DNA from: Thinopyrum elongatum
Taxonomy: Eukaryota; Streptophyta; Magnoliopsida; Poales; Poaceae
DNA: 64,000 bases
NCBI GenBank assembly: GCA_011799875.1
Contig: CM022302.1
Span: 179,296,942-179,360,941, forward strand
Reading direction: 5' to 3'
The notes under the pieces were generated by a model. It was not told the origin of the DNA, searched no databases, and worked only from the letters and a program-made list of their open reading frames with translations. Position numbers and translations under genes: made by a program. Positions 1 to 9,504 of this stretch are shown here, piece by piece; the stretch's first letter is position 1, and every line of letters starts with the position of its first letter.

Positions 1-198
1 CGGAGGGCACACGAGGTGGCCACAAGCCTGGGAGGCGCGCCCCCAAGGCTTGTGCCTTCTCGTGCACTTTTCGGACTACTTTTTATTTTCCTAATTTTTT
101 AAATATTCCAAAACGGAGTAAAATTGCCATTGCAAAAGTTTTAGAGTCGGTTTACTTACCGTACCACATACCTATTCCTTTTTGGAGTCTGAAACGTT
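1..198. other. 3' flank of the Athila pol, no gene
   Basis: This stretch lies just downstream, in minus-strand sense, of the last integrase codon. It is AT-rich next to the ORF and then GC-rich. I see no coding potential. In an intact Athila element the region between pol and the 3' LTR would start here, but the window ends before any LTR boundary can be recognised. Confidence 0.4.
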
Positions 199-1113
199 CT
201 AATAGGTCTCCCTTATGTACTCCTCCGGTGTTATGGTATTAATGATATTGGTTTCAACATTTATGGGAGTACCTGAGATATAGTGTTTGATTCTTTGCCC
301 GTTTACCACCTTCAGGTTGGTGCCCTCAGTGTTGTTGATCTTGATGGCACCGGAACGATAAACTTCCTCGATAATGTAAGGGCCTTCCCTTTTAGAGAGA
401 AGCTTTCCTGCAAAAAACCTTAAACGAGAGTTGTATAGCAAGACATAGTCACCTACATTAAATTCATGCTTTTGTATCCTTTTGTCATGCCATCTTTTAA
501 CTTTTTCTTTAAACAACTTGGCATTCTCATAGGCTTGGGTTCTCCATTCATCAAGAGAGCTAATTTCAAATAACCTCTTCTCACCGGCAAGTTTGAAATC
601 ATAGTTGAGCTCTTTAATTGCCCAATAAGCTTTATGTTCTAGTTCAAGAGGTAAGTGACATGCTTTTCCATAAACCATTTAATATGGAGGAATACCCATA
701 GGGTTTTTATAAGCAGTTCTGTAAGCCCATAATGCATCATCAAGTTTCTTAGACCAATTCTTTCTGGATCTATTAACAGTCTTTTCCAAAATCAACTTTA
801 TTTCTCTATTACTCAATTCTACTTGACCACTAGACCGAGGATGATATGGAGATGCAATTCTATGGTTAAGATCATACTTAGCAAGCAATTTATAGAAAGC
901 ACCATGAATAAAGTGTGAACCACCATCAGTCATTAAATATCTAGGGACTCCAAACCTCGGAAAAATAACTTCTTTAAGCATTTTAATGGAAGTGTTATGA
1001 TCAGCACTACTAGTTGAAATAGCTTCTACCCACTTAGTAACATATTCAACAGCAACCAAAATATGTGTATACCCATTAGAGGAACGAAAAGGTCCCATAT
1101 AATAAATCCCCAA
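199..1113 (-). pseudogene. Integrase core and C-terminal domain (Athila pol), broken
   Basis: Reading leftward from 1113, the integrase catalytic core appears with the second acidic motif in [12 protein letters not shown] and the Glu of [11 protein letters not shown]. The first catalytic Asp, normally in a G-I-D-Y-M-G-P-F context, is Tyr here (GIYYMGPF, codon TAT), so the DDE triad is incomplete. An in-frame TAA at 679-681 splits core from C-terminus. The following segment (678-199) continues in the same frame with a charged helix and the GPY-type module (LLSKREGPYIIEEVYRSGAI), ending in a stop at 199. The lost Asp plus the internal stop mean it cannot act as an integrase. Confidence 0.85.
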
Positions 1114-1682
1114 ACATCAAATGGTTCAATAACAAGTGAATAGTTCATAGGCATTTCCTGACGTCTACTAATATTACCAATTCTTTGACATTCATCACAA
1201 GACAAAACAAACTTATGGGCATCCTTAAAAAGAGTAGGCCAATAAAAACCATATTGTAATACCTTGTGTGCAGTTCTATCTCCAGCATGGTGTCCTCCGT
1301 AGGCCTCGGAGTGACACTTGCATAGTATCTGTTCATGTTCATGCTCAGGTACACAACGTCTAATAACACCATCTACTCCTTCTTTATAAAGGTGTGGGTC
1401 ATCCCAGAAGTAATGTCTTAAATTATAGAAAAACTTTTTCTTTTGTTGGTATGTGAAGCTAGGTGGTATAAATTTGGCAACAATATAATTGGCATAATCA
1501 GCATACTAAGGAGCACTACGAGAAGCATTTATAACAGCTAATTGTTCATCAGGAAAGCTATCATCAATAGGTAGTGGGTCATCAAGAACATTTTCTAACA
1601 TAGACAAGTTGTCTGCTACGGGGTTCTCAGCTCCCTTTCTATCAATAATACGCAAATCAAATTCTTGCAGCAAGAGAACACA
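1114..1682 (-). pseudogene. Integrase zinc-binding (HHCC) region and RNase H linker, frameshifted
   Basis: Translating the minus strand in the frame not reported as a long ORF gives the HHCC zinc-binding module: GGHHAGDRTAH with its two His near 1287-1292, then LSCDECQRIG with its two Cys near 1188-1199. Upstream is the usual linker between RNase H and integrase. Stops interrupt the reading (at about 1683 and about 1507), and a small indel near 1105-1112 shifts the frame before the catalytic core. The order and spacing match Ty3/gypsy pol. Confidence 0.75.
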
Positions 1683-3125
1683 TCAAATAAGTCTAGGTTT
1701 AGCATCTTTCTTTTCCATAAGGTATTTAATAGCAGCATGATCGGTGTGAACAGTTACTTTGGAATCAACAATATAAGATCTAAACTTATCACAAGCAAAG
1801 ACAACTGCTAAAAATTCTTTTTCAGTAGTAGCATAATTTCTTTGAGCACTATCTAGAGTTTTACTAGCATAATGAATAACATTTAATTTCTTATCAACTC
1901 TTTGTCCTAGAACAGCACCAACAACATAATCACTAGCATCACACATAATTTCAAAGGCTAGGTTCCAATCAGGTGGTTGAACAATAGGTGCAGAAATCAA
2001 GGCTTTCTTCAGAACTTCAAATGCTTCTACACAATCATCATCAAAAACAAATGGAACATCTTTTTGCAAGAGATTAGTGAGAGGCCTAGAAATTTTAGAG
2101 AAGTCTTTAATAAACCTCCTATAGAAACCAGCATGACCAAGGAAACTTCTTATACCTTTGATATCTTTAGGACACGGCATTTTTTCAATAGCATCTACTT
2201 TAGCTTTATCAACTTCAATACCTCTTTCAGAAATTTTATGCCCCAAGACGATATCTTCATTAACCATAAAGTGGCACTTCTCCCAATTCAAGACAAGATT
2301 AGTTTCTTCACATCTCTGCAAAACTCGATCAAGGTTGCTTAAGCAATCATCAAAAGAAGTTCCGTAAACGGAGAAATCATCCATGAAAACCTCAACAATC
2401 TTTTCACAAAAGTCAGAGAATATAGCAGTCATACATCTTTGAAAGGTAGCGGGTGCATTGCATAAACCAAAAGGCATACGTCTATAAGCAAAGGTACCAA
2501 AAGGGCATGTAAAAGTAGTTTTTTCGTGATCCTCTTGTGACACAGGTATTTGGGAAAAACCAGAATAACCATCTAGAAAGCAAAAGTGTGTATGTTTTGA
2601 TAGTCTTTCTAGCATTTGATCAATAAAAGGTAGAGGATAATGATCTTTCCTAGTAGCTTTGTTCAACTTTCTAAAATCAATAACCATTCTATAACCTGTG
2701 ACAATTCTTTGCAGAATCAATTCATTTTTATCATTAGGAACAACGGTAATACCTCCCTTCTTTGGGACACAATGAACATGACTTACCCATCTACTATCAG
2801 CAACAGGATAAATTATACCTGCTTCCAGAAGCTTTAGTATTTCATTTCTTACCACTTCTTTCATTTTAGGATTCAACCGTCGCTGGTGATCAACAACTGG
2901 TTTAGCATCGGGTTCCATATTAATTTTGTGCTGACATAGAGTAGGACTAATGCCCTTAAGATCATCAAGAGTATATCCAATAGCGGCACGGTGCTTCTTC
3001 AGAGTTTTCAATAATTTCTTTTCTTCATGCTTTGAAAGGTTAGCACTAATAATAACAGGATATATCTTTTTCTCATCAAGATAAGCATATTTCAAAGTAT
3101 CAGGTAATTGTTTAAGATCGAACAC
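1683..3125 (-). pseudogene. Reverse transcriptase and RNase H of Athila pol, 5'-truncated
   Basis: A 480-residue open stretch. Reverse transcriptase landmarks are GYRMVIDFRKLNKATRKDHYPLP, PFGLCNAPATFQRCM and the catalytic box FMDDFSVYG (the usual Y/F-x-D-D). The tether and RNase H follow: CDASDYVVGAVLGQ, TTEKEFLAVVFA and the HTDHAAIKYL end motif. The first residues (LPDTLKYAYLDEKKIYPVII) belong to the linker after protease, so protease and gag are missing because the ORF meets a CACTA end at 3127. The ORF terminates at 1683 where related elements read through. It is the best-preserved part of this retrotransposon. Confidence 0.9.
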
Positions 3126-3288
3126 ACACTACTGCAGGATGCTGCTAACGCGACACTACGATCAGAGACCCTTTGACCAAACTGTGTGCGATGCATTAAT
3201 CGCAAACGGGGATGTAAAAAAACCATCAAAAAAGATGCAAAACGTTTGCGATGGCGAAGACATCAAACACGGTTCAGATTTTAGTTAC

Positions 3289-3708
3289 GTGTGCGATGCG
3301 GGGCATATGGTTGATCCATATGAACTGTTTGCGATTAGACAGAAGAACAGAAACGGGCAGCCATATCAATGTGTGTGCGATATACGGCATACATATCGCT
3401 CCGATGAACTGTTTGCTATTAGGGAATGTAACAGAAATGGTCAGCCATATCAAGGTGTGTGTGATATACGGCATACGGTTCACTCGGATGAACTATTTTC
3501 GATTAGGGAAGAGAACAGAAACGGTTCAACTTAACAAGATGTGTGTGATATGCGGCATACAGTTCACATAGATGAACTATTTGCGATGAGCCAAAAGAAC
3601 ACAAATGTTTCATGTAAACAAGATCTGTGTGATACGCAGCAAACAGCCCACTCGAATGAATTGTTTGCGATGAGAAATTATAACACAGACGGTTACTATA
3701 GTTAGTTC
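3289..3708 (+). repeat. 84-bp subterminal tandem repeat, five units
   Basis: Units start at 3289, 3373, 3457, 3541 and 3625, exactly 84 bp apart. Each begins with a variant of GTGTGCGATAT-CGGCATA, carries a central GATGAACTGTTTGCGAT and ends with an AACAGAAACGG-like stretch. The regular spacing near the element end suggests a transposase-binding array. Period 84 is divisible by three, so it creates apparent ORFs on both strands that I do not regard as genes. A further isolated unit lies near 5265-5320. Confidence 0.85.
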
Positions 3709-4015
3709 GTGTGCCATTCTGTTTGTACAAAAAACTTTGAAAAATGCAAACTAGTTGCTTGCGGTGGCTAGGAGTATTGCACATGATGCGTCTGCGAGTA
3801 CTCGTGTGTGATGATTAGTAAGTGACACATACGTTTCCTTATGTTAACATGTGTGTGATAAATAACACGTGGCACCGCATACGGTATTCAGGTTGTGTGC
3901 GCTCCACTTAGTCTTCCCACGCTCCAGCAAATGCTTCCCGCGCTCCACATGGGTCAATTGTAAAATCCACGCCTCTTCCCTCATCGGTTTCCTGCCACTA
4001 GCTAATGGCTTGCTG

Positions 4016-4023
4016 CATATAAC
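4016..4023 (+). promoter_or_regulatory. Possible TATA box upstream of the 4098 gene
   Basis: CATATAAC about 80 bp before the ATG at 4098, in a region otherwise GC-rich and without upstream ATGs in this frame. Distance and context fit a plant TATA box, but the match is imperfect. Confidence 0.35.
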
Positions 4024-4097
4024 CCAGGCGGCAACGCACCGTCGCGACACTCTGCGCAGATCTAGTCCTCACCCATCTACCATTAGTTATTCCAAGC

Positions 4098-4757
4098 ATG
4101 CCAGGCAACGACCAAAGCTTCGATGTCGACCCCTACCTGCGTTACATCTTCGGCGAGGAGAACGAGCCAGAGCAGGTCGGGGAGCAAGAACTTCATCGGC
4201 CGGTGCAGGCACCATGGCCCATCGGCAGCGATATCGGCGTGACAGTCCTTGGGCGCACAATCGACATATTGCAGAGGAAGTGTGATGAGCAGTTTGCCAT
4301 CCACCGTGCAAAAGATCCAGAGCTACTCGGCAGCATGATCGACGACCCACCCGAAGAGCCGCCATCACTAGTGCTCATTGAGAGCCTGATGCCCCGCAAG
4401 GAATGGGCAGAGGACCTCTACGATTCAGTCAAGACACAGCCAGCCTGCGGCTTCATCATTGCCGGCGGCGGCCGTGTCAACCTCGATCCCGACAATGTGG
4501 TGGCCAGGCTCGAGCGCATCCTTGGCGGACTTGACATCCTCGACGAAGTAGAACATCGCCAACGTGATATCTTGAGGATGCAGGTGATGGACAGAATTTG
4601 CTACCAGGCCAGAGACATGGAAATGGAGCGGTTCCGCAGAGATATCATGCGTGCGATTGCACGCTTTCAAGCTCTTCTGGAAGAGGCCCAGCAGCCCCAA
4701 GAGCCTCGCAGTGCTAGTAGCTCCGTAGGTGGAGGCGGGTCGGGACACTTAGAATGA
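4098..4757 (+). CDS. Hypothetical 219-aa acidic protein inside CACTA element E0
   Basis: A clean ATG-to-TGA frame with codon use typical of a grass gene (GC-rich third positions). I do not recognise a domain. The N-terminus is acidic (YLRYIFGEENEPEQ). The middle has a glycine patch (FIIAGGGRVNLDPDN), which might be a strand-turn. The C-terminal half (HRQRDILRMQVMDRICYQ...MEMERFRRDIMRAIARF) is a charged heptad-like helix, and the protein ends in a Ser/Gly tail. There is a plausible TATA box at 4016 and a 3' segment shared with the next gene. Its position just inside the left end suggests an element-carried accessory gene, perhaps a small DNA-binding or partner protein of the TNPA kind; that is inference. 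It could also be a captured host fragment. Confidence 0.55.
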   Translation: MPGNDQSFDVDPYLRYIFGEENEPEQVGEQELHRPVQAPWPIGSDIGVTVLGRTIDILQRKCDEQFAIHRAKDPELLGSMIDDPPEEPPSLVLIESLMPRKEWAEDLYDSVKTQPACGFIIAGGGRVNLDPDNVVARLERILGGLDILDEVEHRQRDILRMQVMDRICYQARDMEMERFRRDIMRAIARFQALLEEAQQPQEPRSASSSVGGGGSGHLE

Positions 4758-4878
4758 ACGGCCGCAAGGGTGCTATGCTGATCATGGAGTCCAAGAAGAC
4801 CGTCGTCGGAAGGCCGCCAACTCAGCCTTTTAGCCTATATTTTATTATAATTGTATGCATATGTAGGTCATGAGTGTT

Positions 4879-4960
4879 TTGGGCATTGCCGCATGTGGCA
4901 TTTTAAATTATCCTGAATATGTAAGACAATTATTAACCGTTGCCATTGTAAATTTCCCTC
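4879..4960 (+). repeat. 3' tail segment, copy 1
   Basis: A roughly 75-bp stretch (GGGCATTGCCGCATGTGGCA, then AATATGTAAGACAATTATTA) beginning about 120 bp after the stop of the 4098 gene. It is nearly identical to 6197-6272, which follows the unrelated gene at 5557. It contains AT-rich poly(A)-signal-like sequence and probably serves as a common 3' untranslated region. Confidence 0.75.
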
Positions 4961-5447
4961 AACGGCGAGCAGAGCGCGTGCAGGGACGCCAGAGTGGAGC
5001 ACGCTGCGACCGCCTCAATGGCGACCAAAACGCGCAGACGGACGCGAGCAGAGCATGCCGCGGCTGCCTCAACGACGAACAGAGCGCACCGTGGCTGCCT
5101 CAACAGCGAGCAACCACGTGGTCAACCTTCGGGCACCCCGTGGGAGGCGCGACGGCTCATCCATCGGACACGATGGTGATATCTTGACCGTGTGTGATAG
5201 TGGGCAGACACGTACACGTACATCCGAGAACACGGGCCCATGTTTCAGCCTTCCGATGCGTGGCATACTGTTGATCCATAAGAACTGTTTGCGATGAGCC
5301 AGAACAACAGAAACGGGCTTTGTAGGCCCAGAACCATCAATAAATTTTGACCTTGTTTCTCCTCACATTACAGATTACAATGCAATAAGTAATTGCAAAT
5401 ATGTTCGCACCGATCAAACCAATATGTGTTCACACTTAGCACCGGGC

Positions 5448-5455
5448 TATAAAAA
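5448..5455 (+). promoter_or_regulatory. TATA box of the 5557 gene
   Basis: A canonical TATAAAAA in the context GGGCTATAAAAACTACC. Expected transcription start is near 5480. The first ATG downstream is at 5534, but its frame ends after about 20 codons; the long frame begins around 5557. Confidence 0.6.
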
Positions 5456-5556
5456 CTACCCACTCGAAAATTACTTCACAGTTCCTCTCCTCATCACCCA
5501 CAAAACTGGTCTTTCCTGTCAAGTTGTTCCGCCATGACCGGTAGGAGGAGTTTCGG

Positions 5557-6135
5557 GTGGAATATAACCAGGGAGCAAAGACCAAGGCCGCGAAAGCACT
5601 AGAGAGGGCCAATTGCCACGCGGCAGCTGCAACAGAGATGTCTCGGCGCGCCGCGGAGCCCTCGAACAAGCTCTCACCGGCACGCGAGGGCTCTCACAAG
5701 CGTACTCGCCGCGTCGGCGATCGCGACGAGCTAGCGTTGCTGAAGTCCTTGGCCAGCGATGATGACATTCTCGCTGGCCTCATTAAGCAGCAGGAGCTGG
5801 TCGATGGCTTGATGAAGCTGCTCGAGATCAGTGATGCCTCGGTTGAGAAGGCAACCGGCCTCTTCAAGCAACTCATTGGTGACAATGCGAAGCTCCTCAA
5901 GGCTCTCGCCGAGAAGGAGGAGGAGGCCACCGGCTGGAAGATGCTGCATGAGCATAGCAGTGCCTCGGGGATGATGCTGACAGCGGTCGTCGAGGAACTA
6001 ATGGGTGACTTGAGGAAGCTCCGGATCGAGCGCGAGCAGGAGGTGGAGGAATCTGTGGCTGCTTTCAAGCAAAGTCGTGAGGAATTGAAGAAGGAGCTGG
6101 AGGATGTCGTCGCCCGGCAATCCATCGAGGAGTAG
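5557..6135 (+). CDS. Hypothetical 192-aa coiled-coil protein inside E0
   Basis: The frame runs to a TAG at 6133-6135, preceded by a good TATA box at 5448. The nominal start codon at 5557 is GTG. The only upstream ATG (5534) is in another frame, so a one-base indel has probably separated the true start from the body, or the start is non-canonical. After an Ala/Arg-rich basic segment (residues 1-50) the protein is almost all helix: short leucine-rich part (LLKSLASDDDILAGLIKQQE), then long Glu/Lys/Arg heptads to the end (EREQEVEESVAAFKQSREEL). It looks like a basic DNA-contacting N-terminus plus a dimerising coiled coil. No family is recognised. It shares its 3' tail with the 4098 gene but no protein similarity. 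Confidence 0.5.
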   Translation: MEYNQGAKTKAAKALERANCHAAAATEMSRRAAEPSNKLSPAREGSHKRTRRVGDRDELALLKSLASDDDILAGLIKQQELVDGLMKLLEISDASVEKATGLFKQLIGDNAKLLKALAEKEEEATGWKMLHEHSSASGMMLTAVVEELMGDLRKLRIEREQEVEESVAAFKQSREELKKELEDVVARQSIEE

Positions 6136-6196
6136 AGACAGTAGCGACCCAGATCGTTGTGTGCGATTTCCTTCTTCTCTTACCCCCGTGTTTCCG

Positions 6197-6345
6197 GGCT
6201 TTGCCGCATGTGGCATTTTAAATTATCCGGAATATGTAAGACAATTATTAGCCGCGCCATTGTAAATTTGTCGTCGTATTATCCGTTGCCATTTTATTTG
6301 TCGTCATATTATCCGTTGCCCTATGTGGCATTTTAAATTAGGCCG
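6197..6345 (+). repeat. 3' tail segment, copy 2, with internal reiteration
   Basis: 6197-6272 repeats the 4879 segment. Parts of it are then repeated again: the phrases TTTGTCGTC-TATTATCCGTTGCC and TGTGGCATTTTAAATTA each recur before 6345. This suggests serial local duplication of the 3' tail. Confidence 0.7.
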
Positions 6346-6560
6346 GAATACGAGTTGAAAACACGAACAAAGCAAGTGCTAACGTTGAGCGGGGCCATGG
6401 GATCACAAGAAAACACCCTCCGTCTAGGTGCTTTAATTAACTACGTGTTAAATAGCGGCTAGGACGCCATTAATGGAGAAGTTGTGAGCGAGGCGAGCAA
6501 CTGGTGGATGGTGGTCAAAGAGCCCGCTTCCCGGTGAGCATGGGCGGCCTTGCTACTCGC

Positions 6561-6704
6561 ACATGTCCCGTCGAGCCTGCGAGGTGGACAGGATGCACGC
6601 GTCCCGTCGAGCCTGCGCGACGGACTGCTCGAACGCGTCCCATCAAGCCTGCGTGGCGGACTGCTCGCACGCGTCCTGTCGAGCCTGCATGGCAGACTTC
6701 TCAC
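6561..6704 (+). repeat. 36-bp minisatellite, four units
   Basis: Units at 6561, 6597, 6633 and 6669 share the core GTCCCGTCGAGCCTGCG followed by a GACGGACTGCTCG-like half. Since 36 is divisible by three the repeat is open in all plus frames and gives spurious 70-76-residue ORFs. I see no start context or wider gene structure, so I treat it as non-coding. Confidence 0.8.
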
Positions 6705-6929
6705 GCTCATCCTGTCTAATCAAACAGATGCACGCACGCCACCGAGTATGGTTAAATTTTGGCACAAAATACAAAGATGACCAATGAACGAGGACGTAGG
6801 TAGTACTATCCCATAAGAAAAGAGGGACACGTGGCTACACTTAAATGGTTACGGGAACACACGGTTCATATAATACAATCGTTTACGATATTAACGTGTC
6901 AGCTATTTGTTTCAAAAGGACTTCGTTGG

Positions 6930-8565
6930 CTATTAATGTGTGCACCTTGTCTCAAACTGGACAATTTTTTACCACGGCATATATGTGCCATGTCATGAAA
7001 CCATGCCAAGTTTCATGTTTTTTGGGTGAGTTTTCGATTTACTGGGATTTAAAAACTGAGATTCTCAATGTTTCAGGACGACGAGAAGTTTGTAATTCAT
7101 CCCCATTCCTTCAATGAGACCTAAACATGCACCCAATGACACATGTGCGATTTTCCACCCATTTTGCTTCACTGGAGCATGTGCTTGTAGTTCAAATTTG
7201 AATTCTGGACTACATTAAATGCCTAGAAAACTCAATTAATATATAAAATGGCCAAACGAACCCTGAACAGTTTCAAATTTCAGCACGACACTCCTGTTAT
7301 TCTATGTTGCCTGTAGAAAACAAAGTTCAAGGCGAGAAGAGGCAGCGATTATCGTTTCGCCCACAAGAGGAGCATGTTTCCCTACCGGAACCATGAGGGT
7401 TGCGAGAAGCTTCGGTTTGTAAGAGGCTTGTAATATAGCTTGGCCCAAATTGGATAATTATTTTACCACGACATATATGTGCCATGTAGTAACACCATGC
7501 CAAGTTTCATGATTTTCTGTTGAGTTTTGGATTTACGGAGATTTAAAACCCGATATTCGCAATGTTTGTGGCCGAGCCAGGATGCCGAGATGGTTGAATT
7601 CATTCCCATTCCTTCCATGGGACCTAAAGATTCACCCCAAGGACACATGTATGTTTTTTCTAGCCATTTTGGTGCACTGGAGCATGTATTTGTAGTTCGG
7701 ATTTGAATTATGGACATTAAATGCCTAGAAAACTCAATTAATGAATAAAAAAGGTCAAACAAACCCTGAATAATTTCAAAGTTTAGCGCGAATCTCCCGT
7801 TGCTCCATGTTGCGTGTAGAAGAAAATACAAGGCTAGAACAGGGAGCGATTATCGTTTTGCCCACAAGGGGACACGTTTCCCTATCGAAACCACGAGGGT
7901 TCTTGCGACAGGCTCCGGTTTGTAAGAGGTTTGTAATAAAGCTTGGCCCAAATTGGACAATGTTTTTACCACGACATATATGTGCCATGACGTGATACCA
8001 TGCCAACTTTCATGACTTTCTGGTGAGTTTTGGATTTATGGGGATTTAAAAACCGAGATTCCAAATGTTTGAGGACGAGCCAGGATGCTGGTACGGTTGT
8101 AATTCATTCCCATTCCTTGCATGGGACCTAAACATGCACCCAAGGACACGTGTATAATTTTTCTAGCCATTTTGGTGAACTGGAGCATGTATTTGTAGTT
8201 CAGATTTGAATTATGGACATTAAATGCCTAGGAAACCCAATTAGTGTATAAAAAGGCCAAACAAACCGAGAATAATTTTAAATTTCAGCACGGATATCCT
8301 ATCGTTCCATGTTGCCTGTAGAAGAAAATACAAGGAGAAAAGAGGCAATGATTATCATTTCGCCCACAAGGGGGACATGTTTCCCTATCAGAACCACGAG
8401 GCTTCTTGAGAGAAGCTTCGGTTTGTAAGAGGCTTGTAATAAAATTTGCGCCAAAACGGACAAAAAAAATTCCTCGCCATATATGTGCCATGTCGTGACA
8501 CCATGCCAAGTTTCATGATTTTTGGGTGAGTTTTGGATTTACGGGGATTTAAAACCGAGATTCTT
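6930..8565 (+). repeat. ~500-bp tandem repeat, three units plus partials
   Basis: The landmark CCATGCCAAGTTTCATG occurs at 7001, 7495, 7998 (one change) and 8501, spacings of 494, 503 and 503 bp. Each unit contains the same order: GAGTTTTGGATTTACGGGG, a TTCATTCCCATTCCTT block, TAAATGCCTAGAAAACTCAA, a TTTCGCCCACAAG block and GTAAGAGGCTTGTAATA. Divergence between units is moderate. No coding sequence is maintained across units. This looks like internal satellite-type expansion within a CACTA element. Confidence 0.85.
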
Positions 8566-8579
8566 TTCACGAAATGTTT

Positions 8580-9040
8580 TCAAATAGCACACGGTTCACT
8601 CACGAAAGCCGTGTGCCTATCAAACCGTGGCCGATGCCCCCCTGCTGCGAGCGCGGTCTGAGTCGTGCGTTCTGATTGGCCAGAACCCAAACCCCATGGA
8701 TCGTACGTCTGCACCGTTGGATGCTCCCAGATCGAACGGCAATCCTCATCCCTTTCGACAGCACATGCAGTTCCGGTTGTGATTTTATTTATATGGGTAA
8801 GCACTGTGCGCATGGGTCGTGCTAGCTCACGCTTCCTTCTCTACTAAGTTTTCTATAATAATTGTTGTTATATATCCAAACACGCTACCGTTTCCCGCCA
8901 CTCCTCGCATCGGTTTCCCGCCTCTTCTCCCATCATTTTCCCGCTGCCAGTGTCAGTGCTCATTGAAGGCTAGGCGGCGACACACCGGCCATGTAAATAT
9001 CGCACACAGTTTCTAAAAGCACAAATGTGTGTGATAGTAG
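8580..9040. repeat. Subterminal-like block with perfect hairpin, related to the 3.8-4.1 kb region
   Basis: GCACACGGTT at 8587 pairs with GCCGTGTGC at 8608, an inverted repeat in the same GTGTGCGA vocabulary as the E0 end. Further on (8870-9000), CGGTTTCCCGCC and GGCGGCGACACACCGG resemble the leader of the 4098 gene (CGGTTTCCTGCC, GGCGGCAACGCACCG). It may be the remnant of a third gene leader of E0 without its coding part. A last GTGTGTGATAG occurs at about 9025. Confidence 0.45.
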
Positions 9041-9099
9041 GGAGTAGGTCCCATAGGGTGACCAGCGTGAAATGCCTTAAAGGCAAGGAGGCAATTCCT

Positions 9100-9215
9100 A
9101 TCAGCAAGGGGCGGCTTCCCATCCGCTAGCCTAGTCGAATAGAACACAGAAGTTCAGCATGCTCGGGCTGGAGTAGTCTATGGATGGGTGACCCGGTGGG
9201 AAGTTGCATATCTCT
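9100..9215 (+). rRNA. 5S rRNA-derived repeat (Cassandra-like LTR or 5S pseudogene)
   Basis: The 3' two thirds align by eye with plant 5S rRNA: AGAAGTTCAGCATGCTCGGG corresponds to the box A region, GGAGTAGT to the intermediate element, and GATGGGTGACC to box C with an exact match, followed by a GGGAAGT-type 3' stem. The 5' third is diverged. Two sources are known for such units in plants: the TRIM retrotransposon Cassandra, whose LTRs carry a 5S sequence, and 5S-derived SINEs. The neighbouring sequence does not read as 5S spacer, so a functional gene is unlikely. Cassandra is my preferred reading, unproven because no second LTR is seen. Confidence 0.6.
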
Positions 9216-9260
9216 AGCTTCATTTAAATGTTATGATATGGTCATTATAGAGATAAATGT

Positions 9261-9491
9261 CTCTATATTGACCTGTCATGGCGATTATATAAACCTTGGG
9301 ATCCTTGTTTTGCTAATTTGTAGACTATGTTTTTTATTGGTTATTTTTTGTTCTATAAAAATCAAAGAATGATCGACTCTATAGTGACCTGTCATGGCGA
9401 TTATATAAACCTTGGGATCCTTGTTTTGCTAATTTGTATACTATGTTTTTATTGGTTATTTTTTTTTCTCAAAAATCAAGGAATGATCGAC
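9261..9491 (+). repeat. 116-bp tandem duplication
   Basis: The block beginning CTCTATATTGACCTGTCATG at 9261 is repeated from 9377 with few changes, each copy ending in AATCAA(A/G)GAATGATCGAC. The close identity suggests a fairly recent local duplication immediately downstream of the 5S-like unit. Confidence 0.85.
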
Positions 9492-9504
9492 ATCTGTAGG
9501 CCCA

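Larger units (their letters stand above)
199..3126 (-). mobile_element. Athila-lineage Ty3/gypsy retrotransposon, 3' pol fragment
   Basis: A continuous minus-strand pol remnant in the order reverse transcriptase, RNase H, integrase zinc finger, integrase core, integrase C-terminus. This is the Ty3/gypsy order. The wording of the protein (for example [17 protein letters not shown] and the RWHDKRI/FNVGDYVLLYNSRLRFF segment) is what I associate with the Triticeae Athila families Sabrina and WHAM. The lineage name comes from memory and not from a search. Gag, protease and both LTRs are absent. The 5' side stops abruptly at 3126, where a CACTA terminus begins, so the missing half was probably separated by that insertion and may lie beyond the window. 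Several in-frame stops and at least one frameshift show that the copy is dead. Confidence 0.88.

Noticed and set aside
3139..3534. 131-residue plus-strand frame at the start of E0.
   Set aside because: It follows the 84-bp repeat, whose length is a multiple of three, and ends with the repeat.
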